From Cupriavidus taiwanensis (GTDB lineage Bacteria; Pseudomonadota; Gammaproteobacteria; Burkholderiales; Burkholderiaceae), in NCBI RefSeq assembly GCF_900249755.1, contig NZ_LT976853.1:819276-883275 (forward strand): a DNA stretch of 64,000 nt. The letters run 5' to 3'. A program made the position numbers and the translations under genes. The notes beneath the pieces were generated by a model that did not search any database, was not told the origin of the DNA, and worked only from the letters and a program-made list of their open reading frames with translations. Numbering within the stretch: the first letter of the stretch is position 1; each line of letters begins with the position of its first letter. This document shows, one piece after another, positions 45,999 through 53,942 of the stretch.

Positions 45999-46142
45999 GC
46001 CCTCACCCCCGCCCCTCTCCCGCACGCGGGAGAGGGGAGCACACAGTCGGGAAGCGAGAGGAACTGAGCTAGCTGAATGCCTCGGCATGCCAGCGGTTTG
46101 CTCCCCTCTCCCGCACGCGGGAGAGGGGCCGGGGGTGAGGGC
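45999..46142. repeat. REPIN-like element with near-perfect ~43-bp inverted repeats
   Basis: Left arm (about 45999-46040: GGCCCTCACCCCCGCCCCTC then a 12-bp hairpin around CCCGC-AC-GCGGG) and right arm (about 46100-46142) are inverted copies differing at one or two positions. The centre of about 60 bases contains a short palindrome GAGCTAGCTG and no ORF. Each arm holds its own hairpin at 46012-46037 and 46103-46128. It fills the gap between the convergent Sua5 and azlD genes. Confidence 0.9.
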
Positions 46143-46171
46143 CGGCGCCTGCCAGGCACGCCGCCCCCAGC

Positions 46172-46498
46172 TCACCCCCCCAGCAACCGCAACCCCGTAT
46201 ACACGGCCATCCCCACCACAATCATCCCCACCATCTTCCTGGTCACCAGGTAGAACACCGTCGCCGCCACCCCCGCCATCAGCTTGTAGTTCGACAACGC
46301 CACCGTGAAATGCCCCTGCCACGTCATCAGGTCCGGCAGGATGATCGCCGCCAGCGCCGCCGCCGGCGCATAGCGCAGCGCGCGCTGGATGCGGTCCGGC
46401 ACGGTGATGTGCTCGCCTGCCATCAGAAACAGCGCGCGCGTGATCACGGTGACGACCGCCATGCCGACGAGCGCGATCCAGACTTCGGTATGGCTCAT
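46172..46498 (-). CDS. azlD: AzlD-family branched-chain amino acid transport protein
   Basis: Small inner-membrane protein of 108 residues with four hydrophobic helices (for example IALVGMAVVTVITRALFLMAG and YAPAAALAAIILPDLM), the partner of AzlC in export of branched-chain amino acids and analogues. The PDRIQRALRYAPAAALAAIILP segment is characteristic. The start codon overlaps the azlC stop as ATGA, so the two are translationally coupled and probably act as a complex. Confidence 0.93.
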   Translation of the reverse strand: MSHTEVWIALVGMAVVTVITRALFLMAGEHITVPDRIQRALRYAPAAALAAIILPDLMTWQGHFTVALSNYKLMAGVAATVFYLVTRKMVGMIVVGMAVYTGLRLLGG

Positions 46499-47322
46499 GC
46501 GCGGTCTCCCGGCGGCGTTTCCGGCGCGGCGGTGTTCGTGACCTCGGGGACCTTGGCCCGGCGCCGCCGGATGCCGCGCAGCGCGGCACGCGCGGCCAGT
46601 TCGTCGCTGGCCATGCCGGCGGCGATCGCGCCCACCACGGCCACCACCAGCCCGAGCCGGTACGGCAGGTCGAAGCACAGCAGCGCCAGCACCGCGGAAA
46701 TCACCACCGCCATCAGCGTCGAGCGCGAGTTGATGGTGGCGATCATCACCGGGATCAGCGCCATGGTGCCGGCGAGGCCCAGGCCCCAGCTGTCGGGGAA
46801 CAGGCTGGCCAGCACGATGCCGATGATCGACGACACCTGCCACATGCAGAAATTGGTCAGCGCCATGCCCCAGAAGTAGCCTTCCTTGCCGGGCTCATAG
46901 CCGGGCGTGCTGTACTTCTGCAGGAAGTAGACGAAGTGCAGGTCGCCGTTGAAGAAGCCCAGCACGGTGCGCCGCGCCAGCGTCAGGTAGCTGAAGTGCG
47001 GCTGCATGCCGGCGCTGAAGATGACGAAGCGCAGGTTGACCATGGCCGCGGTCAGCCAGATGGTCCACAGCGGCAGCCCCGCGGCAAACAGCGGCAGCAC
47101 CGCCAGCTGCGCCGAGCCGGCGTAGACCAGCAGCGACATGCCGATGGCCTCGGGCACGGTCAGCACGGACTTGCTCATGGCCACGCCGGTGACCAGGCCC
47201 CAGGAAAACACCGCGGGCAGGGACGGGGCAAAGCGGCGCGCGCCGTCGATAAAGCCGGCGCGTTCGGCCGGTGCGAAGCGATGCCAGAGGCGCAGCCACA
47301 CCGGGGGTTGTCGGGAAGTCAT
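46495..47322 (-). CDS. azlC: AzlC-family branched-chain amino acid permease
   Basis: Inner-membrane exporter of 275 residues. It has the family opening FIDGARRFAPSLPAVFSWGLVTGVAMSK, AIGMSLLVYAGSAQLAVLPLF and the conserved NLRFVIFSAGMQPHF. Six to seven hydrophobic helices are followed by a charged C-terminal tail from about residue 250. E. coli YgaZ and Bacillus AzlC are relatives exporting valine or azaleucine. The ATG at 47322 fits the family N-terminus though no good ribosome-binding site precedes it; an upstream open extension lacks conserved sequence. It overlaps azlD. Confidence 0.93.
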   Translation of the reverse strand: MTSRQPPVWLRLWHRFAPAERAGFIDGARRFAPSLPAVFSWGLVTGVAMSKSVLTVPEAIGMSLLVYAGSAQLAVLPLFAAGLPLWTIWLTAAMVNLRFVIFSAGMQPHFSYLTLARRTVLGFFNGDLHFVYFLQKYSTPGYEPGKEGYFWGMALTNFCMWQVSSIIGIVLASLFPDSWGLGLAGTMALIPVMIATINSRSTLMAVVISAVLALLCFDLPYRLGLVVAVVGAIAAGMASDELAARAALRGIRRRRAKVPEVTNTAAPETPPGDRA

Positions 47323-47519
47323 GTCAGAGGAAGCGGGGGCGATGCGGCCCGGGGCCGAAGGCCGGCCCGGAAGGCTGCCGCCGCAGGACGCGGCCGGCAC
47401 CCTGGCATTATAGGGTCGGATGGCAGGCTGGTAAGCGAGCGCTTAACAAAATGCCGCCGCGGCGTTGGCGGCAGGCCACGGCGCTGCGGCGTGGCCTGCA
47501 CCGGATGCGCGCCAGCGCG

Positions 47520-49169
47520 TCACTGCGCTCCGCGGTACACCCACTGCAGCAGCGCGTCGTGCGCCTCCTGCGCCTGCGCGGCGTTGGGGTGGTTGATCAT
47601 GCTGACCACCACGTAGCGGCCGCCTTCGGCCGCATCGACGTAGCCGGCGAGCGCGCGCACATCGGCCAGCGTGCCGGTCTTCAGGTAGCCGCTGCCGGCC
47701 GCGCTGGCGCGGGTCAGGCGATTGCGCAGCGTGCCGTCGACGCCCAGCACCGGCAGCGAGTCGATCAGCACCGGCCCGACCGGGCTGGCCGCGGCCTGCT
47801 GCAGCAGCCGCGCCATGTCATAGGCGCTGATGCGTTCCGCGCGCGACAGGCCCGAGCCGTTGTCCAGCACCAGCCCGGGCATGTCCAGCCCCTGGCGCGC
47901 CAGCCAGCGCTGCAGCACGCGGATCGAGCGCCCGGTGCTGGCCGGCCCGCCGCGGTCCATCTCGGCGCCGATGGTCAGGAACAGCTGCCGCGCCATCACG
48001 TTGTTCGAGAACTTGTTGATGTCGCGCACGATGTCGGCAAGCGGCAGGCCGTAGTGGCGCGCCAGCAGCACCGCGCCGCGCGGCACCTTGCCGCTGCGCA
48101 GCGCGGGCAGGCGGGCGAAGCGCCCGCCGGCGCGCTGCCACTCGGCGACAAAGCCGCCCCAGGTGAATTCCGCATGCGACAGCGTGGCGATATTGAGCAC
48201 GTGCTCGCCGCAGTCGCTGGAATAGTCGCCCGCGAACGAGGCCAGCACGGTGCCGTCGGCTTGCGCCAGCACGGTGGGGCTGGCGCTGCTCTGCCAGTCG
48301 CCGCAGCGGCCGTTGGTCAAGGTGAGCCGGTTGTCCAGCTTCAGCTGCGCCAGTTCCGGCGTGACGCTGACCGCCACGGTCTGCGTGGCCGGGTCCGGCG
48401 TCAGCGTGAACGACAGCGTCTTGAAGGCGTACAGCAGCGCATCGGGGCCGACGTTGTAGGCGCGCTGCACCTCGCCGTCGATGGTGCCGTTGCTGTCCAG
48501 GCCCTCGGCAAAGTAGCTGCGGTCCAGCACCAGGTCGCCGTTGATGGTGGTGGCGCCGGCGGCGCGCGCCCGCGCCACCAGCTTGGCCATTTCCTCGGGC
48601 ACCAGCTTGGGATCGCCGTGGCCGCGCAGGTAGACGTTGCCGTTGACGGTGCCGTCGAAGCCGGGCTGCGCGTCGGCGTAGAGCGAGGTCTGCCAGCGGT
48701 AGTCGGCCCCCAGCAGCTGCAGGCCGGCGAAGGTGGTGACCAGCTTCATGGTCGACGCCGGGTTCATCGGCTGCTGCGCATTCCAGCTGGCGCGCGCGCT
48801 GCTGTCGCCCAGCCGCACCACGTAGAAGCTGGCCGCCGCGGCCGGCACGCCGGCGCGGCGCAGTGCCGCGGCCACGGGGGCCGGCACGCCCGCGCCGAGC
48901 AGCGCCGGATCGGCGCCGGCTTTGGTGGCGGCCCTGGAGGCTTTCGGCGCTTTGGCGGGCCTGGCTGCCTTGGTGGCCTTGGTTGCCTTGGTTGCCTTCT
49001 CCGCCTTCTCCGCCTTCGCGGGCGGCTTGGCGTGGGCCGGGATCAGTGCCGGGCCGCCGGCCAGCAGCACGGCGGCAACGATGGACGAGAGCAGTGGCGA
49101 CAGGCGGCGCAGCAGCGCGCCGGGTCGCGCAGCGGTGGGCGCGGCGAGGGTTTTTGGCATGGCGGCCAT
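47520..49169 (-). CDS. dacB: D-alanyl-D-alanine carboxypeptidase/endopeptidase PBP4
   Basis: Periplasmic low-molecular-weight penicillin-binding protein (peptidase S13) that trims or cleaves D-Ala cross-links. The product of up to 549 residues has a signal peptide (SSIVAAVLLAGGPALIPAHA, about residues 28-47). An Ala/Lys/Thr low-complexity stretch (about 48-85, repeats like KATKATKA) follows. The catalytic triad motifs are SxxK at S139-K142 (PASTMKLV), SNN in KFSNNVMA, and KTG in LKTGTLADV. A large S13-specific insertion lies between the first two motifs. The start may instead be the ATG ending at 49160 (MPKTL); neither has a clear ribosome-binding site. It is a monocistronic-looking minus-strand gene. 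Confidence 0.93.
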   Translation of the reverse strand: MAAMPKTLAAPTAARPGALLRRLSPLLSSIVAAVLLAGGPALIPAHAKPPAKAEKAEKATKATKATKAARPAKAPKASRAATKAGADPALLGAGVPAPVAAALRRAGVPAAAASFYVVRLGDSSARASWNAQQPMNPASTMKLVTTFAGLQLLGADYRWQTSLYADAQPGFDGTVNGNVYLRGHGDPKLVPEEMAKLVARARAAGATTINGDLVLDRSYFAEGLDSNGTIDGEVQRAYNVGPDALLYAFKTLSFTLTPDPATQTVAVSVTPELAQLKLDNRLTLTNGRCGDWQSSASPTVLAQADGTVLASFAGDYSSDCGEHVLNIATLSHAEFTWGGFVAEWQRAGGRFARLPALRSGKVPRGAVLLARHYGLPLADIVRDINKFSNNVMARQLFLTIGAEMDRGGPASTGRSIRVLQRWLARQGLDMPGLVLDNGSGLSRAERISAYDMARLLQQAAASPVGPVLIDSLPVLGVDGTLRNRLTRASAAGSGYLKTGTLADVRALAGYVDAAEGGRYVVVSMINHPNAAQAQEAHDALLQWVYRGAQ

Positions 49170-49233
49170 GTTAACGCATGGCCGCGCGCAAGCGCATGAC
49201 AGCGCCGCCGGTCCGGGCTGGCTCAGCGACGGT

Positions 49234-49821
49234 TCAGCCGGCGCGCGGCGGCGCCAGCCGTGCCAGCAGCGCTTTCAGCGTGGCCTGCTCGGCTTCGCTC
49301 AGCGCCGAGCTGACGTGGGCGTCGTGCGCCACCACCGCCTGCGTGGCGGCTTCGAGCGTGCGGCGTCCGGCCGGGGTCAGCACCAGGCTGTAGGCGCGCC
49401 GGTCGCCCGCCGCGGGGCGCCGTGCCACCAGCTTCATCGCTTCGAGCGCATCCACCAGCAGCACCGCGCCCGAGCGCGCGATGCCCAGGATATGCGCCAG
49501 CTCGGTCAGCTTCAGGTGCGGGTTGCGCGAGATGATCACCAGCGCCGAGAAGCGCGGCGGGGTGATCTGCCACTGCGCCAGCGACTGCACGAAGTCTTCG
49601 TAGATGCGGATCTGCGCGCGGCGGATGGCGTAGCCGACCAGGTTGTCGAGCACGCCGTAGTCGACGTTCGGCACATGCGGGTCGAAACCGCCATCGGCAC
49701 CGTCGGCGGCGGCCGGGTCGGGCGCCAGCGGCTCGCGCGCCTTGCGCCGCGCGGGCGCCGCGGCGGTGCGGGCCTGCCGCGCGGGGGTGGCGGGCGGGGT
49801 GCCGGTTGCGTCGGGGATCAT
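49234..49821 (-). CDS. MarR-family transcriptional regulator
   Basis: A 195-residue DNA-binding protein. The first 50 residues are a disordered Ala/Pro/Arg extension. The winged helix-turn-helix spans about 75-170 with FSALVIISRNPHLKLTELAHILGIARSGAVLLVDALE and the wing LVARRPAAGDRRAYSLVLT. MarR proteins usually repress a neighbouring gene and respond to small aromatic ligands. Its start codon overlaps the stop of the binding-protein gene (ATGA), placing it third in an operon behind a flavin monooxygenase and a periplasmic binding protein, so autoregulation of that operon is likely. Confidence 0.93.
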   Translation of the reverse strand: MIPDATGTPPATPARQARTAAAPARRKAREPLAPDPAAADGADGGFDPHVPNVDYGVLDNLVGYAIRRAQIRIYEDFVQSLAQWQITPPRFSALVIISRNPHLKLTELAHILGIARSGAVLLVDALEAMKLVARRPAAGDRRAYSLVLTPAGRRTLEAATQAVVAHDAHVSSALSEAEQATLKALLARLAPPRAG

Positions 49822-50969
49822 TTGAGCAGTTTCCAGTTGCCGTTTTCTATTGTCACCATAACCCGTCCGCGCTGGTCGAAGCCATAGTGGTCTTGCGCAC
49901 TGAAGTTCAGCACCCCGTGCGACACCACGATGTCGCGCTCGGTCTCCAGCGCGTGGCGCAGCGCCTGGCGGAATGCCGGCGTGCCGGGGCGGGCCTGCTT
50001 CAGCGCCACCGGCACGATGCGCTCCAGCACCAGCCCGGCATCGTAGGCATGGGCGCCGAACTGCGTGCGGGTCTCGGCCCCGTATTGTTTTTCATAGCGG
50101 GTGACGTAGTCCAGCCCGGGCTTGCGCACCGGGTCGCCGGCGGGCAGCTGCTCCGGCACGATCACCGGGCCGGCGGGCAGGATCGCGCCGTTGACCAGGC
50201 GCCCGCCAATGCGGATCAGGTCCCTGGTGGCCGCGCCATGGGTCTGGTACAGCGTGCCGCCGTAGCCGCGCTCGCGCAGCGTGGTGTGCGGCAGCGCGGC
50301 GCCGGTGCCGGCGCCGGCGATCAGGATGGCATCGGGTTTGGCCGCGATCAGCTTGAGCGCCTGCGCGGTCACGCTGGTGTCGGCGCGGCCGTAGCGCTCG
50401 GTGGCGACCAGGCGGATGCCGTTGGCGCTGGCGGCGGCGGTGAAATCCTTCAGCCAGGTCTCGCCGTAGGCATCGGCAAAGCCGATAAAGCCGATGGTCT
50501 TGACGCCCCGGGTCTTGGCGGTGGCGGCCACGGCATTGGCCATCAGCCGCACCGGCTGCGCCAGCCGGAAGGTCCATGCGCCGCGCCCGGGCTTCAGCTC
50601 GATCGGCGAGAACGACAGCTGCACGGTCTGGGCTTCGTCGGCTACCTCGGCAATCGCGATCGACGGCGCCACCGCGGAAGAGCCCAGGATGATGTCGACC
50701 TTGTCCTCGGCAACGAAGCGGCGCGCCGCCTTGGCGCCCTGCGTGGGATCGGAGGCATCGTCCAGCACGATGTAGCGCACCGGCTCGCCGCCGATCTGCT
50801 GCGGCAGGTAGGCCAGCGAGTTTTTCTGCGGGATGCCCAGCGAAGCCGAAGGGCCGGTGGTGGACAGGCTGACGCCGACGGTGATGTCGGCGAGGGCGGT
50901 GGTGGCGGTGAAGGCCAGCAAGGCGGCTAGCGCGAGGCGGGTGCGGTCGGTCGGGGTTCGGGGTGCCAT
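49818..50969 (-). CDS. ABC-transporter periplasmic binding protein (Leu/Ile/Val-binding type)
   Basis: Periplasmic solute-binding protein of 383 residues (type I fold, LivJ-like family often linked to aromatic or branched-chain substrates). A signal peptide covers residues 1-27 (RLALAALLAFTATTALA). The mature start ITVGVSLSTTGPSASLGIPQKN is typical, followed by YIVLDDASDPTQGAKAARRFV, GSSAVAPSIAIAEVA, and IGFIGFADAYGETWLKDF. No ABC permease or ATPase genes lie nearby. The start at 50969 has GGAG 8 bases upstream. It sits between a PhzS-like monooxygenase and a MarR regulator, which suggests uptake of the compound that the monooxygenase oxidises; that is inference. Confidence 0.92.
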   Translation of the reverse strand: MAPRTPTDRTRLALAALLAFTATTALADITVGVSLSTTGPSASLGIPQKNSLAYLPQQIGGEPVRYIVLDDASDPTQGAKAARRFVAEDKVDIILGSSAVAPSIAIAEVADEAQTVQLSFSPIELKPGRGAWTFRLAQPVRLMANAVAATAKTRGVKTIGFIGFADAYGETWLKDFTAAASANGIRLVATERYGRADTSVTAQALKLIAAKPDAILIAGAGTGAALPHTTLRERGYGGTLYQTHGAATRDLIRIGGRLVNGAILPAGPVIVPEQLPAGDPVRKPGLDYVTRYEKQYGAETRTQFGAHAYDAGLVLERIVPVALKQARPGTPAFRQALRHALETERDIVVSHGVLNFSAQDHYGFDQRGRVMVTIENGNWKLLK

Positions 50970-51021
50970 GGTTGTCTCCTCGGTCTCAGTGATCTTATGT
51001 GTTTTCCATCCCGCTGGTCTG

Positions 51022-51049
51022 CTCCCTCTCCCGCTTGCGGGAGAGGGAG
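51022..51049. repeat. REP singlet hairpin between the monooxygenase and binding-protein genes
   Basis: Perfect 13-bp stem CTCCCTCTCCCGC / GCGGGAGAGGGAG with loop TT. It is the same core palindrome as in the doublets at 43030-43143 and 45999-46142, here as a single copy. It lies inside an operon, so it may affect mRNA decay or polarity. Confidence 0.85.
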
Positions 51050-51061
51050 TACACCGTCGCC

Positions 51062-52315
51062 TTACACCTTGCCCTGCATCGATTGCCGGTCGAATCCCGC
51101 CAGCTGCTTGTACCGCAGCGAAATCGCCTCCAGTTCTTCGCGAGGGATGACCTGCCCGATATCGCCGAAGCCCTGCGGCGCGCGTTCCTCGGCCAGCTGC
51201 ATCACCTGCTCGGGGCCGTTCATGCGGTTGCGCAGCACGATGCCGGCGGTGCGCGGCAGGCGCTCGGCCTCGTATTCGCGCAGCGCGTAGCCGGTGTCGC
51301 GGGTGCCGAGCAGGCTGTCGACCAGGTAGCGCGCGTCGAGGATGGCCTGGGCGCTGCCGTTCGAGCCGATCGGGTACATCGGGTGCGCGGCGTCGCCCAG
51401 CAGCGTGACGCGGTCGAAGGTCCAGCGCGGCAGCGGGTCCTTGTCGACCATCGGGAATTCGTAGATGGCCTGGGCGCCGTCGATCAGCGCGGGGATGTCG
51501 ATCCAGTCCCACTGCCAGCCGGCGAACTGCGCGCGGAACACCGACTTGTCGACCTGCTTGTTCCAGTCGCTGCGCGGCGGGGTGTCGGGCACGCTGTCGG
51601 GCACGCGCAGCTCGGCGATCCAGTTGACCAGCGAGCGGCCCTGGCGGCGCAGCGGCTCGGAGATGGGATAGGCGACGAACTTCTGGTCCTGGTGCCCGGC
51701 CATGAACATCGAGCGGCCGTCCAGGTAGGGCGGCGCTTCAGTGACCGCGCGCCACAGCAGCCGGCGCGAAAAGCGCGGCAGGTCGCCGGTGGGATAGAAA
51801 TGGCGGCGCACCGCCGAATGGATGCCGTCGGCGCCGACCAGCACGTCGGCGCTGGCCTCGACTTCGGCATGGTCGGCGCGGCGGCGCAGTGTGAAACGCG
51901 CCTGGCCATGCGCGCCGGTGTCCAGCACGGACTCGAAGCTGTGGCCGGTATGGACCGCGCCGGTGCCCAGGCGCTCGACCACAGTGCGGTGCAGCAGCAT
52001 CTGGAATTCGCCGCGGTGGATCGAGAACTGCGGCCAGTCGTAGCCGGCAGCGAGCCCGCGCGGTTCATGCCAGATGCGCTGGCCCAGCTTGTTGTAGTAG
52101 GACAGGGACGAGGTCTCGACCGCAATCGCGGCCAGCGCGTCGCGCAGGCCCAGCTCGTCGAGCACGCGCACGGCGTGCGGCAGCAGGTTGATGCCTACGC
52201 CGAGCGGGCGCAGCGTCTCGCTGGCCTCCCAGACCTCGGCCTCGATGCCGTGGCGGTGGCACAGCAGCGCCAGCGTCAGCCCGCCGATGCCGCCTCCGGC
52301 GATTGCGATCTTCAT
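51062..52315 (-). CDS. FAD-dependent aromatic monooxygenase, PhzS-like
   Basis: Single-component flavoprotein hydroxylase (group A) of 417 residues. It shows the FAD dinucleotide motif IAGGGIGGLTLALL, the NAD(P)H/FAD motif VLVGADGIHSAVRRHF, and LLGDAAHPMYPIGSNGSAQAILDA. Many stretches resemble Pseudomonas PhzS: RPLGVGINLLPHAVR, YPQFSIHRGE-like WPQFSIHRGEFQMLL, VAYPISEPLRRQGRSLVNWI and FPMVDKDPLPRW. No phenazine core genes are present, so the substrate is more likely some other aromatic or heteroaromatic acid. It is first in an operon with a periplasmic binding protein and a MarR regulator. Confidence 0.88.
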   Translation of the reverse strand: MKIAIAGGGIGGLTLALLCHRHGIEAEVWEASETLRPLGVGINLLPHAVRVLDELGLRDALAAIAVETSSLSYYNKLGQRIWHEPRGLAAGYDWPQFSIHRGEFQMLLHRTVVERLGTGAVHTGHSFESVLDTGAHGQARFTLRRRADHAEVEASADVLVGADGIHSAVRRHFYPTGDLPRFSRRLLWRAVTEAPPYLDGRSMFMAGHQDQKFVAYPISEPLRRQGRSLVNWIAELRVPDSVPDTPPRSDWNKQVDKSVFRAQFAGWQWDWIDIPALIDGAQAIYEFPMVDKDPLPRWTFDRVTLLGDAAHPMYPIGSNGSAQAILDARYLVDSLLGTRDTGYALREYEAERLPRTAGIVLRNRMNGPEQVMQLAEERAPQGFGDIGQVIPREELEAISLRYKQLAGFDRQSMQGKV

Positions 52316-52466
52316 GGTGTCTCCCCGCGTGCAGGTCGCGCCGGGTGCCGCGCGCGCGGCGCTTCCGGCGGATCGAATTTGTTATGGAGTATAACGATTC
52401 GATCGTGCGCGGCAAGACGGGGAAGACCCCGGGGGCATGGCCTCCGGGGTCGGGAAAAACCCGCGC

Positions 52467-52931
52467 TCAGCCCAGCGCGGCGCCTTCCGGCTTGGCCTCG
52501 GCCGCGGCCGGTGTCTTGAGCGACGGCACCGGGAACACGATGTCGTACAGCCAGTTGTACACCAGCGCGTAGACCATGTAGAAGCCGGCCACGGCGATGT
52601 CCATGATGAGCGCGTCGAGCAGGCTGATATCGAGGTACCACGCCACCGACGGCAGGAACACGACGAGCAGGCCCAGTTCGAACAGCAGCGCGTGCAGCAC
52701 GCGCACCGGCACCGACTTGCGCAGCTGGCCGGTGAAACGCAGCATGCCCTTGTCGAACAGCACGTTGTACAGGTAGTTCCAGCCGGTGGCGATCAGCGAC
52801 GCGACCGCGCCGATCACGCCCATCTCGTGCAGTTCATAGCCGAAGGCCCAGCTGGCCAGCGGTGCGAAGATCAGCAGGCCGACCACCTCGAAGCCAACGG
52901 CATGGCGGATCCGGTCCCAGGTTTTGCGCAT
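52467..52931 (-). CDS. PACE-family (AceI-like) multidrug/biguanide efflux protein
   Basis: Small inner-membrane transporter of 154 residues made of two tandem bacterial transmembrane-pair domains, four helices in all. The repeats are visible as RIRHAVGFEVVGLLIFAPLASW and VRVLHALLFELGLLVVFLP; each has the membrane-embedded Glu (FEVVG, FELGL) essential in AceI for proton coupling. WNYLYNVLFD and YNWLYDIVFP are the paired second-helix motifs. PACE proteins export chlorhexidine and related amphipathic amines. It is divergent from a LysR regulator, the standard AceI/AceR arrangement. Confidence 0.92.
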   Translation of the reverse strand: MRKTWDRIRHAVGFEVVGLLIFAPLASWAFGYELHEMGVIGAVASLIATGWNYLYNVLFDKGMLRFTGQLRKSVPVRVLHALLFELGLLVVFLPSVAWYLDISLLDALIMDIAVAGFYMVYALVYNWLYDIVFPVPSLKTPAAAEAKPEGAALG

Positions 52932-52966
52932 GGTTTCTCCTTGCGGGCAAACACGATGGGGCCTAG

Positions 52967-53020
52967 TCTATCTGCTGGGCAGGGATTGCCAAGTTGGATA
53001 CCATCGATTTTACAGATAGA
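52967..53020. promoter_or_regulatory. candidate LysR operator: distant inverted repeat TCTATCTG / CAGATAGA
   Basis: In the 108-bp region between the divergent PACE and lysR genes, TCTATCTG (52967-52974) and CAGATAGA (53013-53020) are exact complements 38 bases apart. LysR tetramers bind two such half-site regions across divergent promoters. The GGAGG at 53030-53034 is the ribosome-binding site of lysR. Confidence 0.45.
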
Positions 53021-53039
53021 TCAGGGTTCGGAGGTACGC

Positions 53040-53942
53040 ATGAGTCTCTCGCTGGAACAACTGCAGGCTTTTGTGGCCGCCGCCGACACCGGCTCGTTCT
53101 CGGCCGCCGCGCGCCGGCTCGGCAAGGCCCAGTCGGTGGTCAGCGCGGCGGTGTCCAACCTGGAAATCGACGCCGGCAACGCACTGTTCGACCGCAGCGG
53201 TCGCTACCCGGTGCTGACCCCGACCGGCGAGCGGCTGCTGGCCGAGGCGCGCGTGATCCTGGAGCGCTGCGAGCACTTCCGCGGCGTGGCCAAGAGCCTG
53301 GGCGAGGGCGTGGAGACGCGGCTGGTGCTGGCGGTGGACGAGCTTTATCCGGAAGAAACGCTGGGCATGCTGCTGGTGGAGTTCTCCAACCGCTTCCCGG
53401 CAGTGGAGCTTGAGCTGCTGTTCCCGCTGATGGAGGACGTCAGCCGGCTGGTGCTGGAGGGCGGCGCCGACCTCGGCATCATGTGGCGCCAGGAAGTGCT
53501 GCCGCCGGAACTGGGCTTCCATGCGCTGGGCTGGGTGCCGATGCAGATCCTGTGCGCGCCCGAGCATCCGCTGGCGTCGCAGCGGGTCGACTGGGAAGAG
53601 CTCAAGCGCTACCGCCAGCTGATGGTCGCGACCCGCACCGACAGCGAGGAAAAGATGCGCCTGCGCGTCGCCGCCGACGTGTGGTGGGTGGAAAGCCAGT
53701 GGGTGATCGTCGAGCTGGTCAAGCGCGGGCTGGGCTGGGCCTTCGTGCCGTGGCACGTGGTGGCCAATTCGCCGGCCGCGGCGCAGCTGGTGTCGCCGCC
53801 GCTGGCGTTCCAGCAGCAGGACTGGCCGGTGGCGATGGAGCTGGTCTGGCACAAGCAGCGGCCGCTGGGCAAGGCCGCCACCTGGCTGCGCGAGCGCATC
53901 TGCGCGCAGCCGCTGCCGAGCGCGCCGCAGCGTGGCGCCTAG
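53040..53942 (+). CDS. LysR-family transcriptional regulator
   Basis: DNA-binding regulator of 300 residues. The N-terminal winged helix is LEQLQAFVAAADTGSFSAAARRLGKAQSVVSAAVSNLE (residues 4-41), followed by a linker helix and a periplasmic-binding-protein-like effector domain to the end (VETRLVLAVDELYPEETLGMLL onwards). GGAGG lies 5 bases before the ATG at 53040; an upstream open frame is not used. It probably controls the divergent PACE efflux gene and itself through the intergenic inverted repeat. Its stop overlaps, convergently, that of the outer-membrane factor gene. Confidence 0.95.
   Translation: MSLSLEQLQAFVAAADTGSFSAAARRLGKAQSVVSAAVSNLEIDAGNALFDRSGRYPVLTPTGERLLAEARVILERCEHFRGVAKSLGEGVETRLVLAVDELYPEETLGMLLVEFSNRFPAVELELLFPLMEDVSRLVLEGGADLGIMWRQEVLPPELGFHALGWVPMQILCAPEHPLASQRVDWEELKRYRQLMVATRTDSEEKMRLRVAADVWWVESQWVIVELVKRGLGWAFVPWHVVANSPAAAQLVSPPLAFQQQDWPVAMELVWHKQRPLGKAATWLRERICAQPLPSAPQRGA

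Noticed and set aside
51062..52315. Phenazine biosynthesis locus
   Set aside because: Only a PhzS-like enzyme is present; no phzA-G genes in the window.
52425..52451. Terminator after the PACE gene (GACCCCGG / CCGGGGTC hairpin)
   Set aside because: Good stem but no T-run on the minus strand; termination not supported.
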